Assembly: GCF_026626705.1 (NCBI RefSeq)
Contig: NZ_JAPNKC010000001.1
Coordinates: 4,712,001 to 4,776,000 of the forward strand
DNA: 64,000 bases
Source: Pyxidicoccus sp. MSG2
GTDB lineage: Bacteria; Myxococcota; Myxococcia; Myxococcales; Myxococcaceae
Direction of reading: 5' to 3'
The notes beneath the pieces are model-generated. The model worked only from the letters and a program-made list of their open reading frames with translations, made no database searches and was not told the origin of the DNA. Both the position numbers and the translations under genes were made by a program. Positions 52,561-61,448 of this stretch are shown in pieces (the stretch's first letter is position 1; each line of letters starts with the position of its first letter).

Positions 52561-54662
52561 AGCGGCATCGGCACCTTCGCCGCGGGCAGGTTCGGCGGCG
52601 GCAGGTGCGCGTCGAACCACTCCACCATCCGCAGCGTCCGGTCCTTCAGGTGGTCCGGCTTGCGCAGCCCGTGTCCCTCATCCGCGTAGATGACCAACTG
52701 CGTCTCCACGCCCAGCGCCTTGAGCGCCTTGAAGAACTCGTAGCTCTGCGACGCCGGCACCTCCACGTCCCGCTCACCGTGCTCGAGCAGCGTCGGCGTG
52801 CGCACCAGCTTCACGAAGTTGATGGGCGAGCTGCGCGCGTACACGTCCGGCTCGTCGTACACGGACGCGCCGAAGTACGGCAGCATCCACGTGTCGATGT
52901 GGTTCGTCCCGTAGTAGCTCTGCCAGTTGGAGATGCCCGCCCCCGCCACCGCCGCGCGGAAGCGCTGCGTCTGCGTCACCGCCCACATCGTCATGTAGCC
53001 GCCGTAGCTCCACCCCATCACGCCCAGCCGCGCCGGGTCCACCGGCTCGCTCGCCAGCACCGCGTCCACGCCCGACATGATGTCGCGCATGTCGCCGTAC
53101 CCGAAGTCCCGCCGGTTGGCCTGCACGAAGTCCGCCCCCTGCCCGAAGCTGCCACGCGGGTTGGGGAAGAAGACGTAGTAGCCCTGGCTCGTCAGCATCA
53201 GCGCCTGCGACTGGAAGGCGGACAGCACCCCCGACGCCGGCCCGCCGTGAATCACCGTCGCCATCGGCGCCCGCGCGCTGCCCACCGGCGCCGTGGGCGG
53301 CGCCAGCAGCCAGCCCTGCACGTCCCGCCCCTCGCTCTTCCACGTCACGCTGCGCACCGGCCCCACCGGCAGCTTCACGTCCGCGTTGAGGCGCGTGACG
53401 GGCTTCCACTCCCCCACCGGCCCCACCCACACGTCCGGCGCCCGCGTGAAGGACTCGCGCACCACCGCGCTCGTCACGCCGTCCTCCGCCAGCGACGCGC
53501 CCACCACCCCGCCCGCGCTGATGCGCTCGGGGCCCTTCCACAGCATCGTCACCCCACCCTTCACCGGGTCCACCGTCGCCAGCGCCGAGTCCCCCAGCAC
53601 CTGCGCGCCGAACACCAGCCGCCCCTTCTCCACCCAGTCCAGGCTCGTCGCGGTGGCCTTCATCCCCGGCGTGAGGTTGCGCGCCTTGCCCCCCGCCACC
53701 GGCACCGCGTACACGTCCCCGCCGTTGGAGCCCTGGTCGCTCATCAGTCCCTCGATGAACGCCAGTTGCTTCCCGTCGGGGCTCCACGTGGGCTCGGTGA
53801 GCTGCCACTTCGGCGTGTACAAGAGCCGCGCGCGGCCCGACTTCACCTCCACCACGTGCAGCTTCGCCACCCACCAGTTCGCGTCCCCCGGCGGCGGCGC
53901 GGCCGTCACCGCGAGCTGGTCGCTGTCCGGGCTCCACGCGTACTCGTAGACGAAGAGGTTCTCCGGCGTCACCTTCCGCACGGCGCCGTCGTCCACGTCC
54001 ACCACCGCCACGCGCCGCACCGGGTGCGCCTCCTGCACCACGCCCGTCTCACGCGCCGCGGGGCCGGTGGGGCCCTTGGCGTGCTCGGCGCCCTCGCCCT
54101 CGATGACGAGCAGCGCGAGGGAGTCCCCGTCCGGAGACCACCGCGGCCCGGAGGCCGGGCCCTGGAAGGACGTCAGCTTGCGCACCGGGCCTTCGGACAC
54201 GTTGGCGACGTAGAGCTGCACCGGCCCGCCCAGCCCCGCGTCGGAGAGGAACGCGAGCTTCCGCCCGTCCGGGCTCCACGCCAGCGAGGACTCGTTGCAC
54301 GAGCGCATCGCCAGGCAGACGGTGATGCGCTCGGGCTTCGCGTCGGACCCGGTGAGGTCCAGCACCTGGATGATGCTGCCACCCGGGTTCGCCCCGGCGG
54401 CTTCCGAGCCGGACTCCACCCACGCCAGGCGCCGGCCATTCGGAGCGAGGGCCACCTGCCGGAAGCGCACGGTGCGCTGGAGCGCCTCGTAGACGGCGTC
54501 GAGCGGCGGCCGGACGGCCTTCGCCACCGCGCCCTGGAGCGCCACGTCCGCGCGGCGCACCTCCACGCCCGCGTCACCCGCCTGGCCCTGCTGACCGAGC
54601 ACCGGCCCCGCGCCCAGCAGCACCACACCCAGTCCGAAGATTCGCGCCACCCGCTGCATCAT
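52554..54662 (-). CDS. S9-family peptidase (DPP IV/acylaminoacyl peptidase-like), exported
   Basis: 702 residues. Signal peptide MMQRVARIFGLGVVLLGAGPVLG. A beta-propeller region with WSPDG-type repeats spans about 60-420 (LAWSPDGRKLAFLSD, PRWSPDGDSLALL, YAWSPDSDQLAV, PTWSPDGKQLAFIEG). The C-terminal hydrolase has HGGPASG, nucleophile Ser in GWSYGGYMT, Asp in RDVEVP and His in DEGHGL. A complete triad predicts an active periplasmic oligopeptidase. It converges on the GNAT gene. Confidence 0.93.
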   Translation of the reverse strand: MMQRVARIFGLGVVLLGAGPVLGQQGQAGDAGVEVRRADVALQGAVAKAVRPPLDAVYEALQRTVRFRQVALAPNGRRLAWVESGSEAAGANPGGSIIQVLDLTGSDAKPERITVCLAMRSCNESSLAWSPDGRKLAFLSDAGLGGPVQLYVANVSEGPVRKLTSFQGPASGPRWSPDGDSLALLVIEGEGAEHAKGPTGPAARETGVVQEAHPVRRVAVVDVDDGAVRKVTPENLFVYEYAWSPDSDQLAVTAAPPPGDANWWVAKLHVVEVKSGRARLLYTPKWQLTEPTWSPDGKQLAFIEGLMSDQGSNGGDVYAVPVAGGKARNLTPGMKATATSLDWVEKGRLVFGAQVLGDSALATVDPVKGGVTMLWKGPERISAGGVVGASLAEDGVTSAVVRESFTRAPDVWVGPVGEWKPVTRLNADVKLPVGPVRSVTWKSEGRDVQGWLLAPPTAPVGSARAPMATVIHGGPASGVLSAFQSQALMLTSQGYYVFFPNPRGSFGQGADFVQANRRDFGYGDMRDIMSGVDAVLASEPVDPARLGVMGWSYGGYMTMWAVTQTQRFRAAVAGAGISNWQSYYGTNHIDTWMLPYFGASVYDEPDVYARSSPINFVKLVRTPTLLEHGERDVEVPASQSYEFFKALKALGVETQLVIYADEGHGLRKPDHLKDRTLRMVEWFDAHLPPPNLPAAKVPMPLR

Positions 54663-54765
54663 GTCCCCCAGGAGGTCATGGAAGAGGCACCCAGCCTACA
54701 GGAGCGGGCCGCGAATGGTACGCGCACCCCTTCACGTGACGGGTACGCCCTCCCGGGAACTTGAC

Positions 54766-57060
54766 TCAGCGTGGAACGACGACGGTGAACGTCGCCCCCT
54801 GCCCCGGGGCGCTGTCCACGTGGATGCGGCCCCCCAGCGCGTCCACCACCTGCTTCACAATCCAGAGTCCCAGGCCGAAGCCGCTGTAGTGACGCTCGCT
54901 CGCCAGCCGCTCGAACTTCTGGAACAGCCGGGCCTGGTCCTCCGCGGAGATGCCCAGGCCCCTGTCCTTCACCCGCAGCGTGACGGCGTCCGCGCCGTCC
55001 TCCAGCTCCAGGTCCACCGGCTGGCCGTGGCCGTACTTGAGCGCGTTGGACAGCAGGTTCTGCACCACCTGGTCCAGCCGCAGCCGGTCCCACACGCCCT
55101 CGACGGACGCGGGAATTCGCAGGCGCAGCTCGCACCCGGCCCGCGCCGCGTCCTCGGCCGCGCGCGCCGCCACCTCGCGCGCCAGCTCCGCCAGGTCCAT
55201 CGGCTCGGGCTCCAGCTTCAGCCGGCCCTCGGTGATGCGAGAGACGTCCAGCAGCTCGCGGATGAGGCTGGCCAGCCGCGCCACCTGCCGCTGGGCGGAC
55301 TGGAACTTCGGGCCCACCGCCGGGCGGCCGGGGTGCGCGTCCAGCGGCAGCTGCTCCACCGCGCGCTGCAGCGTTTGCAGGTTGAGCGCCAGCGAGGTGA
55401 GCGGCGTGTTCAGCTCGTGCGAGGCCACGCCGAGGAAGGTGTCGCGCGCGGCGACGGCCTCCTGCGCCTCGCGGTAGAGGGCCGCGTTGTCGATGGCGGC
55501 GGACGCGCGCAGCGCCAGTTCCTGGGCCAGGTACAGGTCCGCCTCGGTGTAGTGACGGTCCGAGTCCGCGTACACCAGCGTCAGCGCGGCGATGATGCGT
55601 CCCCGGCTGCGCAGGGGCACGCAGATGAGGGAGCGGATGCCCAGCGCCCGCACCGCGTCGCGCCGCACCGGGTCCGACCCGGCGGCGTCCACCATCTCCT
55701 GGGTGAGGTGCTCCACGAACTCCGGCTCGCCGGTGCGCAGCACCTTGCCGATGCCACCCGCCGCGCTCAGCAAGGGGGGATAGCGGGCGTGGAAATCCAT
55801 GGCCACCCGCACGCGCTCCGGGTCCTGGTGGGCCACCACCAACTTGCGCACCTGACCGTCGGGCTCGGGCATGTCCACGGCGCACCAGTCCGCCAGCGAC
55901 GGCACCGCCACCCGGGCCACCGCCGCCAGCGTGCGCTCGTAGTCCAGCGACGAGGACAGGAGCGCGCCCGCCTCGGCGAGGAAGCGCGTGCGGGCCTCGG
56001 CGCGCTTGCGCTCGGTGATGTCCGTGCGCTGCGCCTCGAACAGTCGCACCCGCTCCAGCGCCTGCGCGGCGTGCTGGGTGAGAATCTGGAGGAACCAGCG
56101 CTCCGCGTCCTCGAAGAGGTGCGGGCCCTGGAACCCGAAGGCCACCCCGCCGATGACCCGTCCCTCCACGTGCAGCGGCAGGCACGCCGCCGTCATCTCA
56201 TCGCGCAAGACCACCCCGTGGGCGCGCTCGTCCGAGGCAGGCACCCGCCGCGCATACTCGGCCCAGCTCGGCATCCACACCGGCTCGCCGCCCCGCACCG
56301 CCTCCGCCACGGGCACCGGGGCGTCCACCGGAAAGGCGCTGAAGACCGCCAGCGCCTCGGCGCCAAAACCGCGCGACTGCATCATCTCGAGCCGCCGCCC
56401 CGTGCCGTCCAGCAGCCAGATGCCGCAGTTGATGGCGCCGAGCGCGCTCACCCCCACCTCCAGCACCGCCCCGGCGACCTCCGGACCGGAGAGCGCCTGC
56501 CCCAGCAACCGCGTCACCTCCTGGAGCCGCCGGGCATACTCCGCCGTGCGCTCCGCGCGCGTCCTCGCCTCGCGCTCCACCTCCAGCAGCGCATCCGCGG
56601 GGAGCCGGGCCTTCGCGCTCGCGGCCTCCCCGGACACCGGGGTCCGCGGGGCTCCGGGAAGGTCCGCGGCGATGAGCCAGAGCGCCTCCGCATCGGCGTG
56701 GACGCGCACGTCCAGCCACCGCACCGGGGAGAAGCGGTACTCGAAACGCTCCGGCCGCCCGCTCTCCTCCACCCGCGCGAGGGCCTCGTGAAGCGCGCGC
56801 CCGTCCGCTCCGGGGCGCACCTCTTCCAGCGTGCGGCCGACGAGCGCGCCGAGCGCGCCGCCGAAGAGCCGCTCCGCGGCGGCATTCACGTACCGGAAGC
56901 GGCCCTCCCGGCTGAACGCCGCGATGGCCTCGGGGAGCTGAGCGAGGAGGTCCCCTGGGAAGCCGAGCCCGGGGTGCGACTCGGGAGGTGCGGACACGGT
57001 TGCAGGCGTAACACCAACACCGTGCCCATCGAATGGCCCTGAAGCGCCCCGGCCCGGCAA
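54766..57060 (-). CDS. PAS-GAF-GAF sensor histidine kinase
   Basis: Up to 764 residues. PAS about 35-130 (AIAAFSREGRFRYVNAAAERLFG), GAF 1 about 190-340, GAF 2 about 365-520 (ADWCAVDMPEPDG ... GIRSLICVPLRSRGRIIAALTLVYAD), HisKA with SHELNTPL, and HATPase_c with NLLSNALKYG, DRGLGI and GFGLGLWI. Soluble. It strongly resembles the partial kinase at the start of the window in its GAF/HisKA/HATPase half. Start uncertain: TTG at 57060 or GTG at 56997, neither with a clear Shine-Dalgarno site. Confidence 0.9.
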   Translation of the reverse strand: MPGRGASGPFDGHGVGVTPATVSAPPESHPGLGFPGDLLAQLPEAIAAFSREGRFRYVNAAAERLFGGALGALVGRTLEEVRPGADGRALHEALARVEESGRPERFEYRFSPVRWLDVRVHADAEALWLIAADLPGAPRTPVSGEAASAKARLPADALLEVEREARTRAERTAEYARRLQEVTRLLGQALSGPEVAGAVLEVGVSALGAINCGIWLLDGTGRRLEMMQSRGFGAEALAVFSAFPVDAPVPVAEAVRGGEPVWMPSWAEYARRVPASDERAHGVVLRDEMTAACLPLHVEGRVIGGVAFGFQGPHLFEDAERWFLQILTQHAAQALERVRLFEAQRTDITERKRAEARTRFLAEAGALLSSSLDYERTLAAVARVAVPSLADWCAVDMPEPDGQVRKLVVAHQDPERVRVAMDFHARYPPLLSAAGGIGKVLRTGEPEFVEHLTQEMVDAAGSDPVRRDAVRALGIRSLICVPLRSRGRIIAALTLVYADSDRHYTEADLYLAQELALRASAAIDNAALYREAQEAVAARDTFLGVASHELNTPLTSLALNLQTLQRAVEQLPLDAHPGRPAVGPKFQSAQRQVARLASLIRELLDVSRITEGRLKLEPEPMDLAELAREVAARAAEDAARAGCELRLRIPASVEGVWDRLRLDQVVQNLLSNALKYGHGQPVDLELEDGADAVTLRVKDRGLGISAEDQARLFQKFERLASERHYSGFGLGLWIVKQVVDALGGRIHVDSAPGQGATFTVVVPR

Positions 57061-57107
57061 GTGTCCACGGCCGGGGCAATCCGCCTGTCAGCGACTGAAC
57101 CGCGCGC

Positions 57108-57890
57108 TCAGAAGTTGAGGCCGAGCTGCAGCTGCGCCAGCGGGCCGCTGGTCATCGTCTTGCGCGGGAAGTACCAGCCGGCCAGCGCGGACAGGTCCAC
57201 CGGCCCCCACGAGTAGCCGACGAGGCCACCGGAGAGCATCTCGAACTCGCGGCCGGTACCCTTCACCTCGCCAGGCTCGTCCACCACCTCCTGCTGGAAG
57301 CGCGTGTTGACGCCGACGATGAGCTTCTCGCCCAGCAGGTAGCCCAGGCCCACGTGGCCCTCGAGGTCCGCCTCGCGCTTGGACACGCCCGTGCCGGCGA
57401 CGAAGTTGGCGGTGCCCAGCAACTGGCCCCAGCGCTTGCCCGCCGCGAGGAACACCTCCGCCTCGCCGCCGTCGGACGCGAAGCCAAGCTGCTTGTAGCG
57501 CACGCCCGCCGACGCGTTCAGCCCGTCCGCGGCCTGGTTGAAGAACTGGTACTTCACCTGCGCCTCCGGGCTGAAGCCCTTGCCCGTGCCCATGCGCAGC
57601 TCACCGCCCGCGCGCAGCGACAGGTGCTCGAGCACGTTCATCTCCACCCGCTGGGAGATGCCGTAGGAGTCGCCCACGCCCGTGCCGCCCTCCCGGGCGC
57701 TGCCGCCCGTCTCCGCGCGCACGTCCGTGGGCGGCGTGGCCGCGCTCTCGGACAAGGTGAAGAAGCGGTCCATGCTGTTGAGGTTCTGCTCGAGCTCGGT
57801 CGTCGTCGTGTCCTCCGCCAGCACGACGGCGGGCGCCAGCGAGAGGCCAGCGGCCAGGACGAGGGAAGGAAGAGACTGGGAAGTGGGCAT
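57108..57890 (-). CDS. outer-membrane beta-barrel-like protein
   Basis: 260 residues. Signal MPTSQSLPSLVLAAGLSLAPAVVLA, a short disordered linker, then repeated amphipathic strands (LSLRAGGELRMG, ASAGVRYKQLGF, LIVGVNTRFQQE, VDLSALAGWYF). It ends LAQLQLGLNF with a terminal Phe. A porin- or transporter-like barrel of unknown cargo. Same strand as, and 47 bp downstream of, the kinase start region. Confidence 0.75.
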   Translation of the reverse strand: MPTSQSLPSLVLAAGLSLAPAVVLAEDTTTTELEQNLNSMDRFFTLSESAATPPTDVRAETGGSAREGGTGVGDSYGISQRVEMNVLEHLSLRAGGELRMGTGKGFSPEAQVKYQFFNQAADGLNASAGVRYKQLGFASDGGEAEVFLAAGKRWGQLLGTANFVAGTGVSKREADLEGHVGLGYLLGEKLIVGVNTRFQQEVVDEPGEVKGTGREFEMLSGGLVGYSWGPVDLSALAGWYFPRKTMTSGPLAQLQLGLNF

Positions 57891-58018
57891 GGCGCGGGAG
57901 CATAGAGAGTTTTCGGGCCGCCGTTCCTGCCCGGGGGCCCGCGCGCAGGGCAGGCAGCCGGGAAGCGCCCCGGGTGTCCTGGATGACGCGCCGTGCCCCA
58001 CACGCGGAGCGCGGCGCG

Positions 58019-58771
58019 TCATCCACGCTTCGTCATGTCGAAGAGCGCGCGCGCCTGGGGGCCGAGGAAGCCGTCGAAGTCCGGCGCGCGCTGCGCAATC
58101 TCGAAGTACGCGTAGGGCCACGCACGCGTGCCGCCGCCCCTCAGCGTCACCGGCAGCGGCGCGGCGTGGGTGGCCGTCTGCCGCAGCGACGTGCCGGCGG
58201 CGCCCTCGATGTCCGCCTTCATGGGCACGCCCGCCTCGCGCATGCGCCGCTGCCACGCCTCCACGTCATCCACCGTGCCGGTGAAGTGGTTCACCTTGCG
58301 ACCGAAGGCGAGCAGCCAGGCGCCGTACTGCGACTCCCTCTCCAGCTCCAGCAGCGCGGCCTCGTCCGGCGGCGGCGGCGGGGAGAACCACGCGGCGAGC
58401 GCGTCCACGTCCTCGGGCGCGGGCACGTCCTCGGGCAGCGCGGCGAGCAGCTCGCGGGCGCGCGGGGACAATTCCTCCTGCTTCAGCTCGGAGATGAAGA
58501 CGCGCGGCAGCCCGGCGGGATGGGACATGTAGATGGCGGACAGGTGCGCGTCCGGGAAGGTGTACGTGCCCGCGGCCTTCCAGCCGAGCCGCTCGAAGGG
58601 GCGCGAGAAGAGGGCGATGCCGCCGCCGGGCCGCGCCAGCGAGCGCAGCGCGACATGGTCATTGCGGAAGCGGCCTCCGGAGAGCTGGACGAAGGTGCGC
58701 GCGTAGGGCACCTCGGCGGCGTAGCGCTCCCAGAGCAAATCGAGCAGGCGGGTGGCGTGGGCAGTCGTCAT
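58019..58771 (-). CDS. DUF1338-family protein (2-oxoadipate dioxygenase/decarboxylase-like)
   Basis: 250 residues from the ATG at 58771. The pattern LLDLLWERYAAEVPYARTFVQLSGGRFRNDHVALRSL, GRKVNHFTGTV and WPYAYFEIAQR matches DUF1338. Its characterised member (HglS/YdcJ) is an Fe(II) 2-oxoadipate dioxygenase of D-lysine catabolism using His, His and Glu ligands, visible here as DHVAL, VNHFTG and YFEI. The substrate here is unproven. Confidence 0.85.
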   Translation of the reverse strand: MTTAHATRLLDLLWERYAAEVPYARTFVQLSGGRFRNDHVALRSLARPGGGIALFSRPFERLGWKAAGTYTFPDAHLSAIYMSHPAGLPRVFISELKQEELSPRARELLAALPEDVPAPEDVDALAAWFSPPPPPDEAALLELERESQYGAWLLAFGRKVNHFTGTVDDVEAWQRRMREAGVPMKADIEGAAGTSLRQTATHAAPLPVTLRGGGTRAWPYAYFEIAQRAPDFDGFLGPQARALFDMTKRG

Positions 58772-58893
58772 GGCGCGGCAATGTAGCGCCCCGTCCCGGG
58801 CAGCGTCGCCGCGCACGGTCCACCGTTGGCCGGGTGACGGGGCCGCTCATGTCGGATGGCCGCGCGGGCGCGAGCGCGTTAACCGGGCCGGCC

Positions 58894-59634
58894 ATGACGA
58901 CGATTGCGAAGTCGGCCGCGAAGTCAGCTCCGAAGGTGGCCGCGGTGGTGGGAGCGGGCCCCGGGCTGGGCACGGCGCTGGCGTGGCGCTTCGCCCGCGA
59001 GGGCTACACGGTGGGCCTCTTCGCCCGGAGCGAGGGGACGCTGCGCCAGGTCCAACACGACGTCCAGCAGGCCGGAGGAAACGCGAGCATCTACCCCACC
59101 GACGCCACGGACGCGGGCGCGGTGAAGGCGTCCTTCGCCCGGCTGCGCGAGGAGCACGGCGCCCCGGACGTCTGCGTCTACAACGCCGGCGTCTTCCACA
59201 TGGCGGGCTTCCTGGAGACGTCGCCCGAGGACTTCGAGTCCTCGTGGCGCATCAACTGCCTGGGCGGCGTGCTGTGCGCGCGCGAGGTGCTGCCCGCCAT
59301 GCTGGAGGCGGGGCGCGGCACGCTGCTGTTCACCGGCGCCACCGCGTCGCTGCGCGGCGGCCCGCGCTCGGCGAGCTTCGCCGCGGGCAAGTTCGGACTG
59401 AGGGCCCTGGCGCAGTCCCTGGCCCGCGAGTTCGGCCCGCGCGGCATCCACGTGGCCCACGTCGTCATCGACGGCATCATCGACACGGACCGCACGCACG
59501 CCCGGGGCGGACCGAAGCCCGCGCACCGGCTGTCGCCGGATGCCATCGCCGAGACGTACTGGCAGCTCCACCGGCAGGACGCTTCCGCGTGGACGCAGGA
59601 GCTCGACGTGCGGCCCGCGCCCGAGAAGTTCTAG
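58894..59634 (+). CDS. SDR-family oxidoreductase lacking the usual catalytic Tyr
   Basis: 246 residues from the ATG at 58894. Cofactor motif VVGAGPGLGTALAWRFAREGY; NNAG equivalent VYNAGVF. The catalytic YxxxK is SFAAGK: Phe in place of Tyr with Lys kept. The surrounding GTLLFTGATASLRGGPRSASFAAGKFGLRALAQSLAREFGPRGIHVAHVVIDGIID is characteristic of an SDR subgroup in which this substitution is usual. Activity as a dehydrogenase is therefore uncertain. Confidence 0.88.
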   Translation: MTTIAKSAAKSAPKVAAVVGAGPGLGTALAWRFAREGYTVGLFARSEGTLRQVQHDVQQAGGNASIYPTDATDAGAVKASFARLREEHGAPDVCVYNAGVFHMAGFLETSPEDFESSWRINCLGGVLCAREVLPAMLEAGRGTLLFTGATASLRGGPRSASFAAGKFGLRALAQSLAREFGPRGIHVAHVVIDGIIDTDRTHARGGPKPAHRLSPDAIAETYWQLHRQDASAWTQELDVRPAPEKF

Positions 59635-60127
59635 CTGGGGGGAGAAAAAAGAGCGGCGGCGCGCGATTCCAGGTCCTTGGAGGGGACTTCACTGCTGGAA
59701 ACGCGCGCCGCCGTGCAGCGCGGAGGCTGCTAGAGACTCGCCTTGGAGTTTCGAGTCTCTACACCGATGGTATGCATTGACTTCCTTCCCGCCACCACTC
59801 CTCACCGCCCGGAAGCGAGCGCGGGAATAGGGTGTGCCGGGGGAAAACGCCAGGGGGAGGCAAGCACCTTCACCAACAGCGCATTGCGCCATCCTGAAGC
59901 ACAGCTAATTGACACGTTCGACACGGTAAGATTACGCCATGGATGCGCGAGAGCCCCTCGGCCAGGTCCGCGAAACTCCTGGGCTTTGAGAGGTTGAAGG
60001 CGAGAGTGGGGACGAGCCCCCAGGCCCGTCCCCACCCCCTGCCAGCGCGGACTCCCACACCGGAGCCCGCGCCGGTGGCAGTGGAACGCGCCCGCCGGTG
60101 AATCTTCCCGGCGTCCGGCGCGGAGGC
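59635..60127. other. 493-bp intergenic region with two hairpins, no gene seen
   Basis: It contains a perfect 10-bp hairpin at 59731-59761 (TAGAGACTCG and its complement, 11-nt loop) and a 9-bp hairpin at 60006-60035 (GTGGGGACG/CGTCCCCAC). Both lie between convergent genes and are probably terminators. The stretch 59760-60000 is AT-richer than average and has no convincing reading frame; a small RNA cannot be excluded. Confidence 0.5.
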
Positions 60128-60649
60128 TCAGTGCAGGTGCTCGGGGTGCATGGGCAGGCCGTGGAAGAAGCGGCGCCCGCTCTCGAAGCGGCGGTGGAAG
60201 CAGAGGCGGTCCTCCATGTAGAGCCGGGCCATGTCCTCCTCGCCGTAGGCGCGGAAGAAGGTGGCGCGGGCCTCGTCGCAGGCCACTTCGTACTCCACGC
60301 ACAGCGCTTCCCAGTCCTCGGGCGTCTCCTCGTCGTCGCGCCAGACGCCGTCGCCCACGCCGTACTCGGCTTCCATCAGGTCCAGCTCGCAGGCGAGCCG
60401 GCGCACGCGGGGGTCCTCGGCGATGGCCTCGTCCGCCATGGCGGTGAGGATGTGGGCCACCAGGAAGAAGCCCGCGTCCGGCGGCACCACGCCCTCCTCG
60501 CGCGCGGCGCGGAAGGCCACCAGGAGCTGCGCGTCCATGGCGTCGTCGCCCAGCTCCAGCAGCCGCGCGGCCAGCCCTCGCCACCGGGCCTCCGTCTCGC
60601 GGGCCTCCTGGAGGGCCAGCGTCAGCTCCTCGTCTCGCGTCTTCTTCAT
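60128..60649 (-). CDS. acidic hypothetical protein
   Basis: 173 residues, largely helical and rich in Glu/Asp/Ala (LTLALQEARETEARWRGLAARLLELGDDAMDAQLLVAFRAARE ... DEETPEDWEALCVEYEVACDEARATFFRAYGEEDMARLYMED). No signal peptide or membrane segment, so cytosolic. An AGGAG site precedes the ATG. No family recognised. Confidence 0.72.
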   Translation of the reverse strand: MKKTRDEELTLALQEARETEARWRGLAARLLELGDDAMDAQLLVAFRAAREEGVVPPDAGFFLVAHILTAMADEAIAEDPRVRRLACELDLMEAEYGVGDGVWRDDEETPEDWEALCVEYEVACDEARATFFRAYGEEDMARLYMEDRLCFHRRFESGRRFFHGLPMHPEHLH

Positions 60650-60814
60650 GGCGTGCTCCTGAATGAAAAGTCCCCCCAGACTCCCATCCGGGTCTGACGT
60701 CTGAGCGGTGAATCCCGGGGTGTCGGAGCTGGCGGTTGCAGGCCTCCGCCGTCGGGTGGAGGACGCGGCGGGTGGCCCGAGTGCGGTGGTGGACGTGGGG
60801 TTGCCCGGAAGTCC

Positions 60815-61336
60815 ATGCTCCGTGCCACCTTGCCCGTCACGCTCCGCCCCGCCTCCGCCTCGGACGAGGCGTTCCTGTTCACCCTGTACGCGAGCACGCG
60901 CGAGGGCGAGGTGGCCATGTGGGGCTGGGCGCCCGCGCAGCGTGACGCCTTCCTGCGCATGCAGTGGATGGCGCAGGGCCGGGACTGGGCGACGCGGTAC
61001 GCCGGGGCGGACCACCGGGTGGTGCTGGTGGATGGCGCGCCCGCCGGGAGGCTGCTGGTGACGCGCGGCGCGAAGGAGTGGCGCCTCGTGGACATCGCCC
61101 TGTTGCCGGCGCACCGGCGCGCGGGCGTGGGGACGCGGCTCTTGCGCGAGCTGATGGACGAGGCCGCGAAGGCCCACGTCCCGCTGCGGCTGCGCGTGCT
61201 CTCCGCCAGCCCGGCACGCGCGCTGTACGAGCGGCTCGGCTTCCGGCCGGAGCCGGCGGCGGCGACCCCAGGTCCGATGACGGACGCGGACCCGTACCTC
61301 GCCATGGAGTGGTTGCCGGGGCCGCGCGGGGGCTGA
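60815..61336 (+). CDS. GNAT-family acetyltransferase
   Basis: 173 residues. N-terminal LRPASASDEAFLFTLYASTREGE and the acetyl-CoA loop LVDIALLPAHRRAGVGTRLLRELMDEA, then RLRVLSASPARALYERLGFRPE. A stand-alone acetyltransferase of unknown substrate. Divergent from the acidic hypothetical gene. Confidence 0.9.
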   Translation: MLRATLPVTLRPASASDEAFLFTLYASTREGEVAMWGWAPAQRDAFLRMQWMAQGRDWATRYAGADHRVVLVDGAPAGRLLVTRGAKEWRLVDIALLPAHRRAGVGTRLLRELMDEAAKAHVPLRLRVLSASPARALYERLGFRPEPAAATPGPMTDADPYLAMEWLPGPRGG

Positions 61337-61387
61337 AGCTCCCGGGCCCGGGCTTCGAGAAGACACGGCATGCGCCTGGAACACGAA

Positions 61388-61416
61388 CGGCCCGCGAGCT
61401 GATTGCTCGCGGGCCG
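61388..61416. terminator. perfect 12-bp bidirectional hairpin
   Basis: CGGCCCGCGAGC (61388-61399) and its exact complement (61405-61416) surround a 5-nt loop TGATT, between the convergent GNAT and collagen-like genes. Confidence 0.85.
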
Positions 61417-61448
61417 CCGTGTGCCGTCGGGGGACGACTCGGGGGGAA

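Noticed and set aside
54661-57042. 793-codon + frame opposite the PAS-GAF-GAF kinase
   Set aside because: Antisense shadow, Arg/His/Leu-rich; the minus frame has all kinase boxes.
59908-59932. Sigma-70-like promoter (TTGACA with TAAGAT)
   Set aside because: The spacing between the two hexamers is about 12 bp, too short, and no gene begins nearby on that strand.
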